DNA of 64,000 nucleotides from positions 2,232,001-2,296,000 of the forward strand of contig NZ_CP042596.1 in assembly GCF_009914315.1 (NCBI RefSeq), read 5' to 3'. Shown piece after piece: positions 19,408 through 28,426 of the stretch. The stretch's first letter is position 1. Every line of letters starts with the position of its first letter. Under the pieces are notes generated by a model. The model saw only the letters and a program-made list of their open reading frames with translations, was not told the origin of the DNA and ran no database searches. The position numbers and the translations under genes are program-made. This stretch comes from Granulicella sp. WH15. GTDB taxonomy: Bacteria > Acidobacteriota > Terriglobia > Terriglobales > Acidobacteriaceae.

Positions 19408-20412
19408 CTACCGCGCGACCGCTGGAGCAGAAGCAATCGCCTGAACGATCTCCGGCGGCAAACCAAACCGAACATTCTCAGGCATTACCTCAACCTCGTC
19501 GACATCTCCATATCCTCTGGATTGCAGGTATTCGACAACGTCCTTCACCAGCACCTCCGGAGCCGAGGCCCCAGCCGTTACCGCAACCGTATTCACCCCA
19601 TCCAGCCAAGCGGGGTCGATCGCATCCGCCGTATCGATGAGATACGAGTTCGTATCAAGATTCTTCGAGACCTCGACCAGACGGTTAGAGTTCGAGCTGT
19701 TCTTCGAGCCGACGACCAGCACCAGGTCCGCGCCGTGGGCCACGTTCTTCACAGCCACCTGACGGTTCTCCGTCGCGTAGCAGATATCCTGCGCGTGCGG
19801 CCCGACGATGTTCGGGAACTTCTTCTTCAGCGCCTCGATCATGTACCGCGCCTCGTCGAGCGAGAGCGTCGTCTGGGTCAGGTAGGCCACCTTGTCCGGG
19901 TCCGGAACCACCAGCGCTGCTACCTCTTCCACGGTCGAGACCACCTGGGTCACATCGGGAGCCTCGCCCTGCGTGCCTTCGACCTCTTCATGGTCGCGAT
20001 GCCCCACCAGGACCAGCGAGTAGCCCTGCTTGGCGAACTTGATCGCCTCCACGTGCACCTTGGTCACCAGCGGACAGGTCGCGTCGATCACCTTCAGGCC
20101 GCGTGCCTTGGCTGCCTCACGTACAGCGGGCGAGACGCCATGAGCGGAGTAGATCACACGAGCGCCCGCAGGCACCTCGTCCAGCTCATTGACGAAGATC
20201 GCGCCCTTCTTCGCCAGATCGGTTACCACGTAGCTGTTATGCACGATCTCCTTGCGGACATAGATCGGCGCACCAAACGTCTCCAGTGCAATACGCACGA
20301 TATCGATCGCGCGCACCACGCCCGCGCAGAAGCCGCGAGGCTTGAGAAGGAGGACACGCTTGGTAACAGAAACAGACGGGCTGACGACGGGGTCTAGGGT
20401 TGATGTTGTCAC
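19408..20412 (-). CDS. ispH: 4-hydroxy-3-methylbut-2-enyl diphosphate reductase
   Basis: IspH (LytB) performs the last step of the methylerythritol phosphate pathway, giving IPP and DMAPP through a [4Fe-4S] centre. The three cluster cysteines are visible in PRGFCAGVVRA, DATCPLVTKVH and DICYATENRQ, along with SAHGVSP, HRDHEEVEGTQGE and VVGSKNSSNS. Its place as first gene before shc suggests dedicated isoprenoid supply for hopanoids. The start is uncertain: a GTG at 20412 lies six bases after TATACT, suggesting a leaderless message, while a TTG at 20433 would add seven residues. Neither has a well-spaced Shine-Dalgarno sequence. Confidence 0.92.
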   Translation of the reverse strand: MTTSTLDPVVSPSVSVTKRVLLLKPRGFCAGVVRAIDIVRIALETFGAPIYVRKEIVHNSYVVTDLAKKGAIFVNELDEVPAGARVIYSAHGVSPAVREAAKARGLKVIDATCPLVTKVHVEAIKFAKQGYSLVLVGHRDHEEVEGTQGEAPDVTQVVSTVEEVAALVVPDPDKVAYLTQTTLSLDEARYMIEALKKKFPNIVGPHAQDICYATENRQVAVKNVAHGADLVLVVGSKNSSNSNRLVEVSKNLDTNSYLIDTADAIDPAWLDGVNTVAVTAGASAPEVLVKDVVEYLQSRGYGDVDEVEVMPENVRFGLPPEIVQAIASAPAVAR

Positions 20413-20465
20413 TTCCTCAGTATACCGCTTCAACCTGCTGAGGTCATCAATTCCGGCTCAAAACT

Positions 20466-20483
20466 GGTGCCTCGGCAGGCACC
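20466..20483 (-). terminator. Weak terminator-like hairpin after the metallothionein-like gene
   Basis: A 7-bp stem GGTGCCT/AGGCACC with a four-base loop, followed on the minus strand by AGTTTTG. It lies about 80 bases past the stop of the small Cys-rich gene and just upstream of ispH. Confidence 0.35.
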
Positions 20484-20564
20484 TCCGGGGGAGCCGGTGC
20501 TGACCCTATAAACCATCTATTTTGATAAGTCCAGCTCTCATCTGAAGCGGAAAAGATCCGCCCT

Positions 20565-20717
20565 TTACAGCTTCGCCGAGCATCCCGGATGTTTGCAGTC
20601 GCAGGCCAGCGACGTCATGCCCTTCGAATCGGCGCAGACGTTCGAGCAGTAGTTCGAGCCGGGAGCCGCCATACAGCTACACAGCGGATGTGCGCACTTC
20701 TTGACTTTGTCGGTCAT
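20565..20717 (-). CDS. Small metallothionein-like protein, 50 residues
   Basis: A short gene with ATG at 20717, AGAGG about six bases upstream, and TAA at 20567-20565. It encodes 50 residues with eight cysteines and two histidines: CAHPLCSC at residues 8-15, YCSNVCAD at 23-30 and CDCKHPGC at 39-46. This spacing matches bacterial SmtA/BmtA-type metallothioneins (CxxxxCxC, YCSxxCA, CxCxHxGC), which bind zinc or cadmium through Cys/His clusters. It would sequester metal in the cytoplasm. It lies between recN and ispH on the same strand, with no visible metal regulator beside it. Confidence 0.82.
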   Translation of the reverse strand: MTDKVKKCAHPLCSCMAAPGSNYCSNVCADSKGMTSLACDCKHPGCSAKL

Positions 20718-20770
20718 AGGGCACCTCTACCGCACTCGGATGCGGCCTGTACTCCCGGAGATGTGTGCGT

Positions 20771-22456
20771 TTACCGGCTCGCCTCAATCAAGCTCTGTGC
20801 ATGACGCACGCTGGTCTCCGAGAGCTTCGCCCCGCTCAGCATCCGCGCAATCTCCTGCACCCGCTCCGGCTCCTCCATGCGGCGGACGTTGGTGTGCGTC
20901 CGGCCACCGGCCTCCTTCTTCTCGATCAGAAAGTGCTGATCCCCGAAGGCCGCGATCTGCGGAAGATGGGTGATACAGAGCACCTGCTGGGTCTTCGAGA
21001 GCGTCTTCAGCTTCTGCCCCACAGCTTCGGCCGCTCGCCCGCCGATACCGATGTCGATCTCGTCGAAGACCAGCGTTCGGGGCAGCACGGCCTTCTTCTT
21101 GCCGCCGCGCAACGCGACGCCCTCCTCCACCGTAACCTTCAAGGCCAACATCACGCGAGACATCTCGCCCCCCGAAGCGATCTCTTCGAGCGGCTTCAGA
21201 GGCTCGCCCGCGTTGGTCGCGATCCGGTAGGCGACCTCATCCCAGCCATGCGCCGTCCAGCTATTCTTTTTGGCTTCTACCGCAATCGCAAATCGAACAT
21301 TCATTGCCAGGTCGTTGATCTGTCGCTCCGCCAGCCGCTCCAGCCGCCGCGCCGCCTCGGTCCGAGCCAGCGTCAACTCGCCCGCTGCGGCCTCATACGC
21401 CGCTGCCCGCTGCGTCTCCTGCTCGCGCAACTCGGCCAGCACTGCGTCGCGATTCTCAACCTCAGCCAACTGCCGCGCCGAATCCGCGCCAAACGCGATC
21501 ACCTCGGCCAGCGTCCGGCCGTACTTGCGCTTCAGCCGGTCCAGCGTGGCCAGCCGGTCTTCAATCTCGGCCAATCGCTCCGGCCCCGCCTGTACCCCGT
21601 CGGCGAAGTCCCGCAGAGTGGCCGAAAGATCCTCCACCGTGGCCTTGGCGGCTGCCAACTGCTGCGCCGGCTCGGCAAACCGGGCGTCATAGCGCGCCAG
21701 CTCGTCCACGAGCTTCAGCGCCGCGCCCAGCGTCGTCTCCGCCGCGTGCTCGGATTCGTACAGTTGGTCATAGGCGTTCATTGCCGCGCCGTATAGCTTC
21801 TCGGCGTTGGCCAGCACGCGCTTCTCGGCCTCCAGCAACTCATCTTCATCCGGCCCAGCAATCCCCGCCTCGTCGATCTCGCGGCTCTGAAACCGCCATA
21901 GATCCGCCATCCGCAGCCGGTCCTGCTCGTCCGAGAGCATGGTGTCGAGCCGCGCCCGCGTCTCCCGCCAAGCCGCGTGGGCCGACGCCACCGCCTCTAG
22001 CGAGAAGCCTGAAAACCGATCAAGCAACACCCGCTGCTGCATCTGGTCGAAGGCCCCCATGGTCTCGCCCTGCGCATGCACCAGAGCCAGCTCCGGGGCC
22101 AGTTGCCGCAGCACCCCCACGGTCGCGGGCTGGTTGTTGACGAAGACCCGCCCCTTGCCCGTGGCCGTGATCTCTCGCCGTAGCAGAATCTCATCACCCT
22201 CGGAGTCGATCCCGTTCTCGTCGAGCACCGCCAGCGCCCCAGGCGTCGTCTCGAAGACGCAGGCCACTACCGCCCGCTCTGCGCCATGACGCACAAAGTC
22301 CGACGATGCCTTGCCGCCCAGCAGCAGCGCCAGCGCATCGATCAGGATCGACTTACCCGCGCCGGTCTCTCCCGTTAACAGGTTCAGCCCACGGCCAAAC
22401 TCGGCCACGGCATGGTCGATCACAGCATAGTTTTCGGCCCGCAACTCCAGCAGCAT
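20771..22456 (-). CDS. recN: DNA repair protein RecN (SMC-like ATPase)
   Basis: A 561-residue SMC-family protein for double-strand break repair. Walker A is TGETGAGKS near residue 35, the ABC signature region is EIASGGEMSRVMLALK (about 415-430) and Walker B is TLVFDEIDIGIGG. The central 150-350 region is Ala/Glu/Arg-rich coiled coil. Length is typical. The ATG at 22456 opens divergently from exbB, with about 230 bases between them that hold a short hairpin (CTTCGCC...GGCGAAG, near 22463-22490) and no other gene. Confidence 0.94.
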   Translation of the reverse strand: MLLELRAENYAVIDHAVAEFGRGLNLLTGETGAGKSILIDALALLLGGKASSDFVRHGAERAVVACVFETTPGALAVLDENGIDSEGDEILLRREITATGKGRVFVNNQPATVGVLRQLAPELALVHAQGETMGAFDQMQQRVLLDRFSGFSLEAVASAHAAWRETRARLDTMLSDEQDRLRMADLWRFQSREIDEAGIAGPDEDELLEAEKRVLANAEKLYGAAMNAYDQLYESEHAAETTLGAALKLVDELARYDARFAEPAQQLAAAKATVEDLSATLRDFADGVQAGPERLAEIEDRLATLDRLKRKYGRTLAEVIAFGADSARQLAEVENRDAVLAELREQETQRAAAYEAAAGELTLARTEAARRLERLAERQINDLAMNVRFAIAVEAKKNSWTAHGWDEVAYRIATNAGEPLKPLEEIASGGEMSRVMLALKVTVEEGVALRGGKKKAVLPRTLVFDEIDIGIGGRAAEAVGQKLKTLSKTQQVLCITHLPQIAAFGDQHFLIEKKEAGGRTHTNVRRMEEPERVQEIARMLSGAKLSETSVRHAQSLIEASR

Positions 22457-22689
22457 CTCTGCTTCGCCTCACGTTCGCTTTGGCGAAGCATAACACGCCG
22501 CCCCCGGAGGATGGATCAACACTCGAGATCGGAGCCGCGCACAAGCCTAAAAGCACAGGCGCTGAACCAGCGTACCGTCTCAGCCGATAAACCTTTTACC
22601 CACAACCCGGCCCGCTGCATCCTACAGCCTGTCGACCATTTATCCTGTACACGCGCAGTACACTCGTCGCAGAGGAACCCACAACGCCC

Positions 22690-23493
22690 ATGCCGCTCCA
22701 CTCCCTAGCCGCAGCCCTCCTCCTGAGCTTTCAGGAGCCCGATCTCGCCGCTAACCCGCTCCCCGCCGCCGCGCACTCCAGCGCCATCGGCGAGATCCTC
22801 CACAACTCCGGCCCGGTAGCCTTCGCGGTCCTCATCCTGCTTCTAGCGGCCAGCCTCTTCTCCTGGACGATCATCTTCTCGAAGGCCGCCAGCTTCTCCT
22901 CCGCGCGCAAGCAAAGCGCTCGCTTCCTGCGGGCCTTCCGCCGCGCCGGGCGTCTCAGCGAGATAGCCGCCGTAGCCGAGCAGTTCAAGCCCTCGCCGCT
23001 GGTGCCGGTCTTCACCGAGATCAACGACGAGTACCAGCGCCAGTCTGGCGGGCGCGGTCTGCCCCGTAACCCCGTGGGCCTCGAGCGCGCCGCCGCTACC
23101 GCTGCCAGCGAGGCCCTCACCGGCATGGAGCAGCGCCTCACCTGGCTGGCCACCATCGCCAATATCTCCCCGTTTATCGGCCTCTTCGGCACCGTCATGG
23201 GCATCATCGACGCCTTCCACGGCCTCGGCACCGCTGGCGCGGCAACACTGCGCGCGGTCGCCCCGGGAATCTCGGAGGCGCTCATCACCACCGCCGCCGG
23301 AATTCTCGTCGCTATTCCTGCCGTCATCGGCTACAACCAGTTGACGGCGCAGCTCCGCGACTTCGGCTCGCGCATGGACGACTTCGGCCGCGAGCTGCTG
23401 AACGCTATCGAGAACGCTGCCGCCTACGTGCCGCCGCCGACTCAGCAGCCCGAACCCGCGACGCTCGCGCAGGAACGGCGGAGGGGCGTCTAA
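22690..23493 (+). CDS. exbB: MotA/TolQ/ExbB-type proton channel
   Basis: A 267-residue inner-membrane protein with three membrane helices: one near residues 35-60 (VAFAVLILLLAASLFSWTII), a cytoplasmic domain, then two more in the conserved channel region (ANISPFIGLFGTVMGIIDAF and ALITTAAGILVAIPAVIGYN). It uses the proton gradient with ExbD to energise TonB or Tol partners. Two bases separate it from exbD and tonB follows, so ExbB rather than TolQ is the better name. It can serve the three TonB-dependent receptors in this window. Confidence 0.9.
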   Translation: MPLHSLAAALLLSFQEPDLAANPLPAAAHSSAIGEILHNSGPVAFAVLILLLAASLFSWTIIFSKAASFSSARKQSARFLRAFRRAGRLSEIAAVAEQFKPSPLVPVFTEINDEYQRQSGGRGLPRNPVGLERAAATAASEALTGMEQRLTWLATIANISPFIGLFGTVMGIIDAFHGLGTAGAATLRAVAPGISEALITTAAGILVAIPAVIGYNQLTAQLRDFGSRMDDFGRELLNAIENAAAYVPPPTQQPEPATLAQERRRGV

Positions 23494-23494
23494 C

Positions 23495-23917
23495 ATGGCC
23501 TTCTCCGCCAAGGGCCGCACCCAAACCGCGCTCGCCGACATCAACATCACGCCGCTGGTAGACGTGGTGCTGGTGCTGCTGCTCATCTTCATGCTCACGG
23601 CTCCGGTACTCCAGTCCGGCATCGACGTGGCGATTCCCCACACGCGCTCCACCCAGACGCTCACCGAAGAGCGCATGGTCATCACGATCGACAAGGACCA
23701 GAACGTCTTTCTCCAGGCCAGCGGGGCCGATAAGCCCGTCAACGTAGCCGACCTGCCCGAGCTGCTCAAGGCCCATGCCGCAGACCCCGGCAAGCAGACC
23801 GTTTACGTCCGCGCCGATGAGCGGGTTCCCTTCGGAGCCTTTGCCTCGGTCATGGAGTCGGTCAAACGCTCCGGCATCACCAATATCAGCATCGTGACAC
23901 AGCCCTTCGAGAAGTAA
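23495..23917 (+). CDS. exbD: Biopolymer transport protein ExbD/TolR
   Basis: A 140-residue protein with one N-terminal membrane helix (PLVDVVLVLLLIFMLTAPVL) that contains the conserved proton-carrying Asp, then a periplasmic domain ending in KRSGITNISIVTQPFEK. It pairs with ExbB to form the stator-like motor. The start codon follows the exbB stop by one base and the stop is seven bases before tonB, so the three are one operon. Confidence 0.92.
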   Translation: MAFSAKGRTQTALADINITPLVDVVLVLLLIFMLTAPVLQSGIDVAIPHTRSTQTLTEERMVITIDKDQNVFLQASGADKPVNVADLPELLKAHAADPGKQTVYVRADERVPFGAFASVMESVKRSGITNISIVTQPFEK

Positions 23918-23924
23918 TTCCCCG

Positions 23925-24734
23925 ATGCCCACTGAGCTTCTCCCAATCCGACGCCCCATCGACACCGGCGAACGCACGCCCATCGGCCTCGGCGGAGCCA
24001 TCCTGCTGCACGTCCTCATTGTGGGTCTGGTGCTGGGCTGGTCGCTGGCCGATTTTACCCGCCACAAGGGTTGGGGCCAGGCCGATATGCAGGCCGGGGC
24101 CATCCAGGCCACGATGGTCAACTCGCTGCCGCTGCCGCCAAAGCAGCTCACCAAGGACAATGCCGTCCTGACCAGCGAGAAGCCCAGCCCCGCGCCCGAG
24201 CCGCCGCCCAAGGCCAAAGCCGAGCCTCCACCCAAGCCGAACGAAGTTCTGATCCCCACCAAGGCTCCGCCGCCCAAGCCGGTCAAAACCGCTGAGAAGC
24301 CTACGCCAGCGCCGCCCAAGCATCCGCAGCCCGTCGTCCCGCAGCCCACCAAGGCCACCACGGGCGAGACCGCCGGGGTGCGCATCCCGCAGGCCGTCAC
24401 GCAGCTCAAGAATGGCACCGCCAGTATGACCGTCGAGGACAAGGCCTTCGGCGACCGTTATGCCTACTACGTTCGTATCGTGAACCAGAAGGTCGCGGCG
24501 CAGTGGCTCACGGCTGAGGCTGACTCTCGCGCCTCAAACGGCAAGCGCGTCACCATCATCTTCGATATCGACCACGACGGTGTGCCCTCGAACGCTCGTG
24601 TCGGTACCCGTAGCGGTTCGCCTACATTGGATATGTCGGCGTTAAGGGCCGTGCAGCGCGTTGACGGATTCGGCCCGTTGCCGCAGGGAAACCACATTAC
24701 GGTTGAGTATTCATTCGACTACAAACAGCCTTAG
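23925..24734 (+). CDS. tonB: TonB-family energy transducer
   Basis: A 269-residue protein: an N-terminal membrane anchor (GLGGAILLHVLIVGLVLGW), a Pro/Lys-rich spacer of about 100 residues (EPPPKAKAEPPPKPNE, KAPPPKPVKTAEK) that spans the periplasm, and a C-terminal TonB/TolA-like alpha-beta domain (YYVRIVNQKVAAQWL ... VQRVDGFGPLPQGNHITVEY). It transmits energy from ExbB-ExbD to outer-membrane receptors. The C-terminal domain has some TolA-like character, so a Tol role cannot be ruled out. Confidence 0.87.
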   Translation: MPTELLPIRRPIDTGERTPIGLGGAILLHVLIVGLVLGWSLADFTRHKGWGQADMQAGAIQATMVNSLPLPPKQLTKDNAVLTSEKPSPAPEPPPKAKAEPPPKPNEVLIPTKAPPPKPVKTAEKPTPAPPKHPQPVVPQPTKATTGETAGVRIPQAVTQLKNGTASMTVEDKAFGDRYAYYVRIVNQKVAAQWLTAEADSRASNGKRVTIIFDIDHDGVPSNARVGTRSGSPTLDMSALRAVQRVDGFGPLPQGNHITVEYSFDYKQP

Positions 24735-24968
24735 GTACTTCGTACGGTTCTCGGGGTTGCATGGGCAAATATGCCACAGCGGGCCATCGAGCATTAAGGG
24801 CTGGGTTGAAGAAAGCGTACCTCGGGGGCTAAAACCCGCATCTGTGGCGGGTTGGAGATGTCCGGGCTAAAGCCCGGACCTACCTCAGAAGCAACCGCAA
24901 AAGCAGAGACCAAAAGCAATAACAAATGGCTGTCGCCCGTGTCTCATTGAGATATAGATTTTAACTGC
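24735..24968. repeat. Intergenic dispersed repeat cluster after tonB
   Basis: This gap between convergent tonB and hemC holds no gene. It contains GGTACTTCGTACGGTTCT at its start, the palindrome GTCCGGGCT-aa-AGCCCGGAC at 24860-24879, and a second hairpin built on AACCCGC/GCGGGTT near 24833-24853. Blocks between 24806 and 24910 reappear, in reverse, at about 2711-2781. The palindromes may also terminate both converging transcripts. Confidence 0.7.
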
Positions 24969-25937
24969 CTACCCCACCAGCTTTTCATCCAGCAGATCCA
25001 ACCCACCGGCGTCTTTCACCCACTTCGCTGCCCGTGTGCCCAAAGCAACAGCATCTTCACCGGCCTCGGTCCGCAGAGTTACCTCCACCGACTGTTCCCC
25101 ATCCCGCGCCAGCACCTGCGCCCTCATCTCCCAACCTCCGGCGCGGGCCTGACAGTAAGCTCCCAGCGGCAGGTCGCACCCGCCGCCCATCCCATTCAGG
25201 AACGCCCTCTCGGCCTCGACCGCAAAGCGCGTCTCCCAGCACTCCAGCGCCCGGACAGCCGCGTAGATTGCGGCATCCCGAGTTACATCTACAGCGTGCT
25301 CGGGATGCCGAGTCTCCAGCCCAAGAGCCCCCTGCCCCGGAGCGGGCGTCAGCTCATCCACCCCAAACCGCTGATGCACCGACTCCGTACGGCCGATCCG
25401 GTCCAGGCCGGCACAGGCCAGCACCAGCGCGTCGCACTCGCCGTCCTCCAGCTTGCGTAACCGCGTGTCGATGTTACCGCGCATCTCCACGAACTGAAGA
25501 TCGGGCCGAAGCGCCAGAAGCTGAGCTCGCCGCCGCGGGCTGGTGGTGCCGATCCGCGCCCACTCCGGCAGCATGTGCAGTCCCCAGTACGTCTCGCAGA
25601 CGAAGGCATCGCGTGCGTCGGCTCGGGGCGGAATCGCTGCCATCGCAAAGCGTGCATCCATCGTGGTGGGCAGATCCTTCAGGCTGTGTACAGCCAGGTC
25701 GATCCGCCCTGCGGCCAGTGCCTCTTCGATCTCCTTGATGAAGATCCCCTTGCCGTCCGGCTTCTCGCCGTTGGGGCCTGCGGGCAGCACGAACCCCGGC
25801 GTCTGCATCCGGTCGCCGGTGGTACGGATGACCTCGATCTCGACCGTATTACCCGCGCGCCGCAGCTCATCGGCGATAAAGTTCGCCTGCCACAGCGCCA
25901 GCTGCGACCCTCGTGACCCAATCCGAATCGTATCCAT
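24969..25937 (-). CDS. hemC: Hydroxymethylbilane synthase (porphobilinogen deaminase)
   Basis: HemC condenses four porphobilinogens into hydroxymethylbilane in haem synthesis. The 322-residue protein has RIGSRGSQLALWQAN, the substrate-binding HSLKDLPTT, GTTSPRRRAQL, RGNIDTRLRKLE, and the cysteine that holds the dipyrromethane cofactor within FLNGMGGGCDLPLGAY. It is the last gene of a leftward ccsA-like/hemA/hemC operon, 57 bases after hemA. Confidence 0.95.
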   Translation of the reverse strand: MDTIRIGSRGSQLALWQANFIADELRRAGNTVEIEVIRTTGDRMQTPGFVLPAGPNGEKPDGKGIFIKEIEEALAAGRIDLAVHSLKDLPTTMDARFAMAAIPPRADARDAFVCETYWGLHMLPEWARIGTTSPRRRAQLLALRPDLQFVEMRGNIDTRLRKLEDGECDALVLACAGLDRIGRTESVHQRFGVDELTPAPGQGALGLETRHPEHAVDVTRDAAIYAAVRALECWETRFAVEAERAFLNGMGGGCDLPLGAYCQARAGGWEMRAQVLARDGEQSVEVTLRTEAGEDAVALGTRAAKWVKDAGGLDLLDEKLVG

Positions 25938-25994
25938 ATCAACACCAGAATACCGTTCCCGGAGACACTGCGGGCGATTTCGGATACTTCGGGG

Positions 25995-27284
25995 TTAACT
26001 CCCTCGACGGCCATCCTTGGCCACGTACAACTCTTCCAGCCGAGCCAGCCCCGCCGTATCTCCCTGCGCCGCCGCATCGCGCACTGCCATCAGCGGAGCG
26101 TGCAGAAACTTGTTCGTCAGCGACCGCGTCAACGCCTCGACGGCCTCGATCTGAGCCGGGGTAAGTCCGGCCAGCCGCGCCTGTACCCTGGCCAGCTCGC
26201 CCTGCCGCAGCGTCTCCGCCTGCGCCTGAAGAGCCTTGATGACCGGCACTGCGTCCAGCGACAGCAGCTTCTGCTGGTAGCGGTCGACCTCGCTGGTCAC
26301 GATCCGCTCCGCCTCGGCTGCTTCACGGCTGCGGTCGGCCATGTTCGCCGCGGCCACTTGTTGCAGGTCGTCGATGTCGTAGACGAAGCAGCCCTCGACC
26401 TCGTTGACCTTGGGGTCCACGTCGCGGGGCACGGCGATGTCGATAAAGAAGATTGGCCGTCCCTTCCGCCGCTGCACAAAGCTCTGCCCATGCTGGCGGC
26501 CGAAGATCTGGTGCGCCGCTCCGGTCGAGGTAATCACGATATCGGCTCGATGCGCCTCGGCGTACAGATCCTCGAAGGGCAGCACGCCGGTCGTAATCTT
26601 CGGCGTCCGCAGCGAGTCGGCGATCTTCTCCGCGCGCTCCACCGTGCGGTTCGAGACCAAAATCGACCCCACACCCTGCTCGATCAGGTGCCGCGCCGCC
26701 AGTTCCGACATCTTGCCCGCGCCCACCAGCAGCACGGTCTTGTTGGCCAGCGCGCCGAAGATCTTCCTGGCCAGGTCCACGGCCACACTTGCAATCGACA
26801 CGCTGGAGCTGCCGATCTGCGTCTCCGTCCGAACTTTCTTCGCCACCGTGAACGCGCGTTGCAGCAGAGGCTCCAACGTGCCGGAGACTGCGCCCACCTC
26901 CCGCGCGACCGAGTAGGATTCCTTTACCTGCCCCAAAATCTGGGGCTCGCCGACTACCATCGAGTCCAGAGAAGATGCGACCCGGAACAGGTGCCGCACG
27001 GCCTCACGCTCGCGGAACTCGTACAGATGCGGCTGGATCGTCGCCGCCGGGACGGCAAAGTACTCGTGCAAAAACCGCAGCAGGTCGGGAGCGTCTTCCT
27101 GTAGAGTCAGGATCTCCACACGGTTGCAGGTCGAAAGGATCAGCCCTTCGCGAATCCCCGGCTGCTGGGCAAGGCTTCTGGTCGCATCGGCCAGCCGTCC
27201 AGCCGGGATCGCCAGCCGCTCGCGCACGTCTACCGGAGCGGTGTTGTGGTTGACTCCCAGGAGCACCAGGCTCTGCTCACTCAT
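25995..27284 (-). CDS. hemA: Glutamyl-tRNA reductase
   Basis: HemA reduces glutamyl-tRNA to glutamate-1-semialdehyde, the first committed step of C5-route haem synthesis. The 429-residue protein shows LGVNHNTAPVDVRERL, the catalytic Cys in LSTCNRVE, HLFRVASSLDSMVVGEPQI, the NADPH-binding VLLVGAGKMSELAARHL and the C-terminal dimerisation helices. The ATG at 27284 overlaps the stop of the upstream cytochrome assembly gene (ATGA), so translation is coupled. The longer open frame upstream is not coding. Confidence 0.94.
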   Translation of the reverse strand: MSEQSLVLLGVNHNTAPVDVRERLAIPAGRLADATRSLAQQPGIREGLILSTCNRVEILTLQEDAPDLLRFLHEYFAVPAATIQPHLYEFREREAVRHLFRVASSLDSMVVGEPQILGQVKESYSVAREVGAVSGTLEPLLQRAFTVAKKVRTETQIGSSSVSIASVAVDLARKIFGALANKTVLLVGAGKMSELAARHLIEQGVGSILVSNRTVERAEKIADSLRTPKITTGVLPFEDLYAEAHRADIVITSTGAAHQIFGRQHGQSFVQRRKGRPIFFIDIAVPRDVDPKVNEVEGCFVYDIDDLQQVAAANMADRSREAAEAERIVTSEVDRYQQKLLSLDAVPVIKALQAQAETLRQGELARVQARLAGLTPAQIEAVEALTRSLTNKFLHAPLMAVRDAAAQGDTAGLARLEELYVAKDGRRGS

Positions 27285-28090
27285 AGCGCGGTAAACCTGT
27301 GTACGGACGAGAACTGGTTCGCGGCCCACACCGTTAGCACCACAAAGAAGACGAAGCTGGAGAGATAGACCGCTCTCCGGCCCCGCAGGCCCGAGCTTCT
27401 GCGGATGAAGATCATCGCCACGTAGGCCAGCCACATGGCAAAGGCCAGCAGGATCTTCGGGTCGCGGAAGTAGCTGGCGCCGTAGTCGATCTGCGCCAGC
27501 AGAGAGCCGATCAGCAGTCCGGCTGTCATGCACGGCAACCCGAAGAGCAGCGTCTTCAAGGCGATCTGGTCGATGGTCTCAAGCGGTGGAAACTTGATGG
27601 CACTGCGCGACATGGCCTTGGTCTTCAGCCTGCGCTCTTCGATCAGATAGAGCAGGCTTGCTCCCAGTGAGAGCAGCAGCGCCGCGTACGCCGCCAGCAG
27701 CAGCACAATGTGCAGGAAGACCCATCCCTGCTGGATCAGCGGCAGCGTCTCCTGGTGGGGCTTGAAGGCGGGCACCAGGCACAAAAGAAAGGTCACGGGC
27801 AGCAGAAAGACGCCCAGCGCCACGGTCTTGAAGCGCGCGTAGACCACCAGGAAGGCCCCGGCCAGGAGCAGCGCCAGCAGGGTCTGGGTCTCGTGCGCGT
27901 CCACAGGCAGCTCATGGTGCGCGGCGTTCATCATCTCGGCTAGAGAGACGAAGTGGAAGAGGATTGCGATCACCGTGGCGGGTACGGCTACGTGCCGCCA
28001 CCGGGGGCGGTCGTAGAGCGCCGCAGGCAACACCGCCAGGGCAGCTACACCATACAGAAACACCGCGACCCTGAGCCAAAGTAAGGACAT
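27281..28090 (-). CDS. CcsA/HemX-like cytochrome c assembly membrane protein
   Basis: A 269-residue integral membrane protein with about eight helices, of the CcsA/CcmF-like haem-handling family that includes HemX. Helices include WVFLHIVLLLAAYAALLLSL, with a conserved His for haem, and two loops rich in His/Pro. In many bacteria hemX precedes hemA and affects its level; the overlap with hemA here fits that arrangement better than a full cytochrome c synthase, which would also need a ResB/Ccs1 partner not seen nearby. I therefore leave the symbol empty. Confidence 0.82.
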   Translation of the reverse strand: MSLLWLRVAVFLYGVAALAVLPAALYDRPRWRHVAVPATVIAILFHFVSLAEMMNAAHHELPVDAHETQTLLALLLAGAFLVVYARFKTVALGVFLLPVTFLLCLVPAFKPHQETLPLIQQGWVFLHIVLLLAAYAALLLSLGASLLYLIEERRLKTKAMSRSAIKFPPLETIDQIALKTLLFGLPCMTAGLLIGSLLAQIDYGASYFRDPKILLAFAMWLAYVAMIFIRRSSGLRGRRAVYLSSFVFFVVLTVWAANQFSSVHRFTAL

Positions 28091-28155
28091 AACGCGCTAT
28101 GAATCAGTATATCGCCTTACGCTCCGTACGCCCCGATAACCGGCCAAAGCCAGCT

Positions 28156-28380
28156 TCACCCCAGAAACTTCCGAAGCTCCGCCTCGCAGTACTCCGTGCT
28201 CACGAAGAACGGCTTCTCCAGGATATTTACCGTCAGCAGGCCATCCTGATAGGCATACGCCGCCGTTACGCCCGACTTGGTCAGCCGCCCCGCGTCCCCG
28301 TCAAGCCGGATGCCGTGCTCCGCCTGCAGCCTCGTTACCCTGCCTGCGAACTCCTCCGGCGTCAATCGAATCTCAATCAT
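28156..28380 (-). CDS. Small conserved hypothetical protein, 74 residues
   Basis: A 74-residue soluble alpha-beta protein beginning MIEIRLTPEEFAGRV and ending YCEAELRKFLG, with a central GVTAAYAYQDGLLTVNILEKP. No signal, membrane segment or known motif. The ATG at 28380 has GAGG about ten bases upstream. It lies 65 bases upstream of the haem operon on the same strand and divergent from mutS. The composition matches its neighbours, so it is probably real. Function unknown. Confidence 0.6.
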   Translation of the reverse strand: MIEIRLTPEEFAGRVTRLQAEHGIRLDGDAGRLTKSGVTAAYAYQDGLLTVNILEKPFFVSTEYCEAELRKFLG

Positions 28381-28426
28381 GGCCAATTGTCCTCAAACTC
28401 ATACGATATCCTGACCTCTCCAAACG

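Noticed and set aside
26975..27533. N-terminal extension of hemA upstream of 27284
   Set aside because: The extra 83 codons are inside the overlapping cytochrome assembly gene and bear no resemblance to HemA; the ATGA overlap at 27284 is the natural start.
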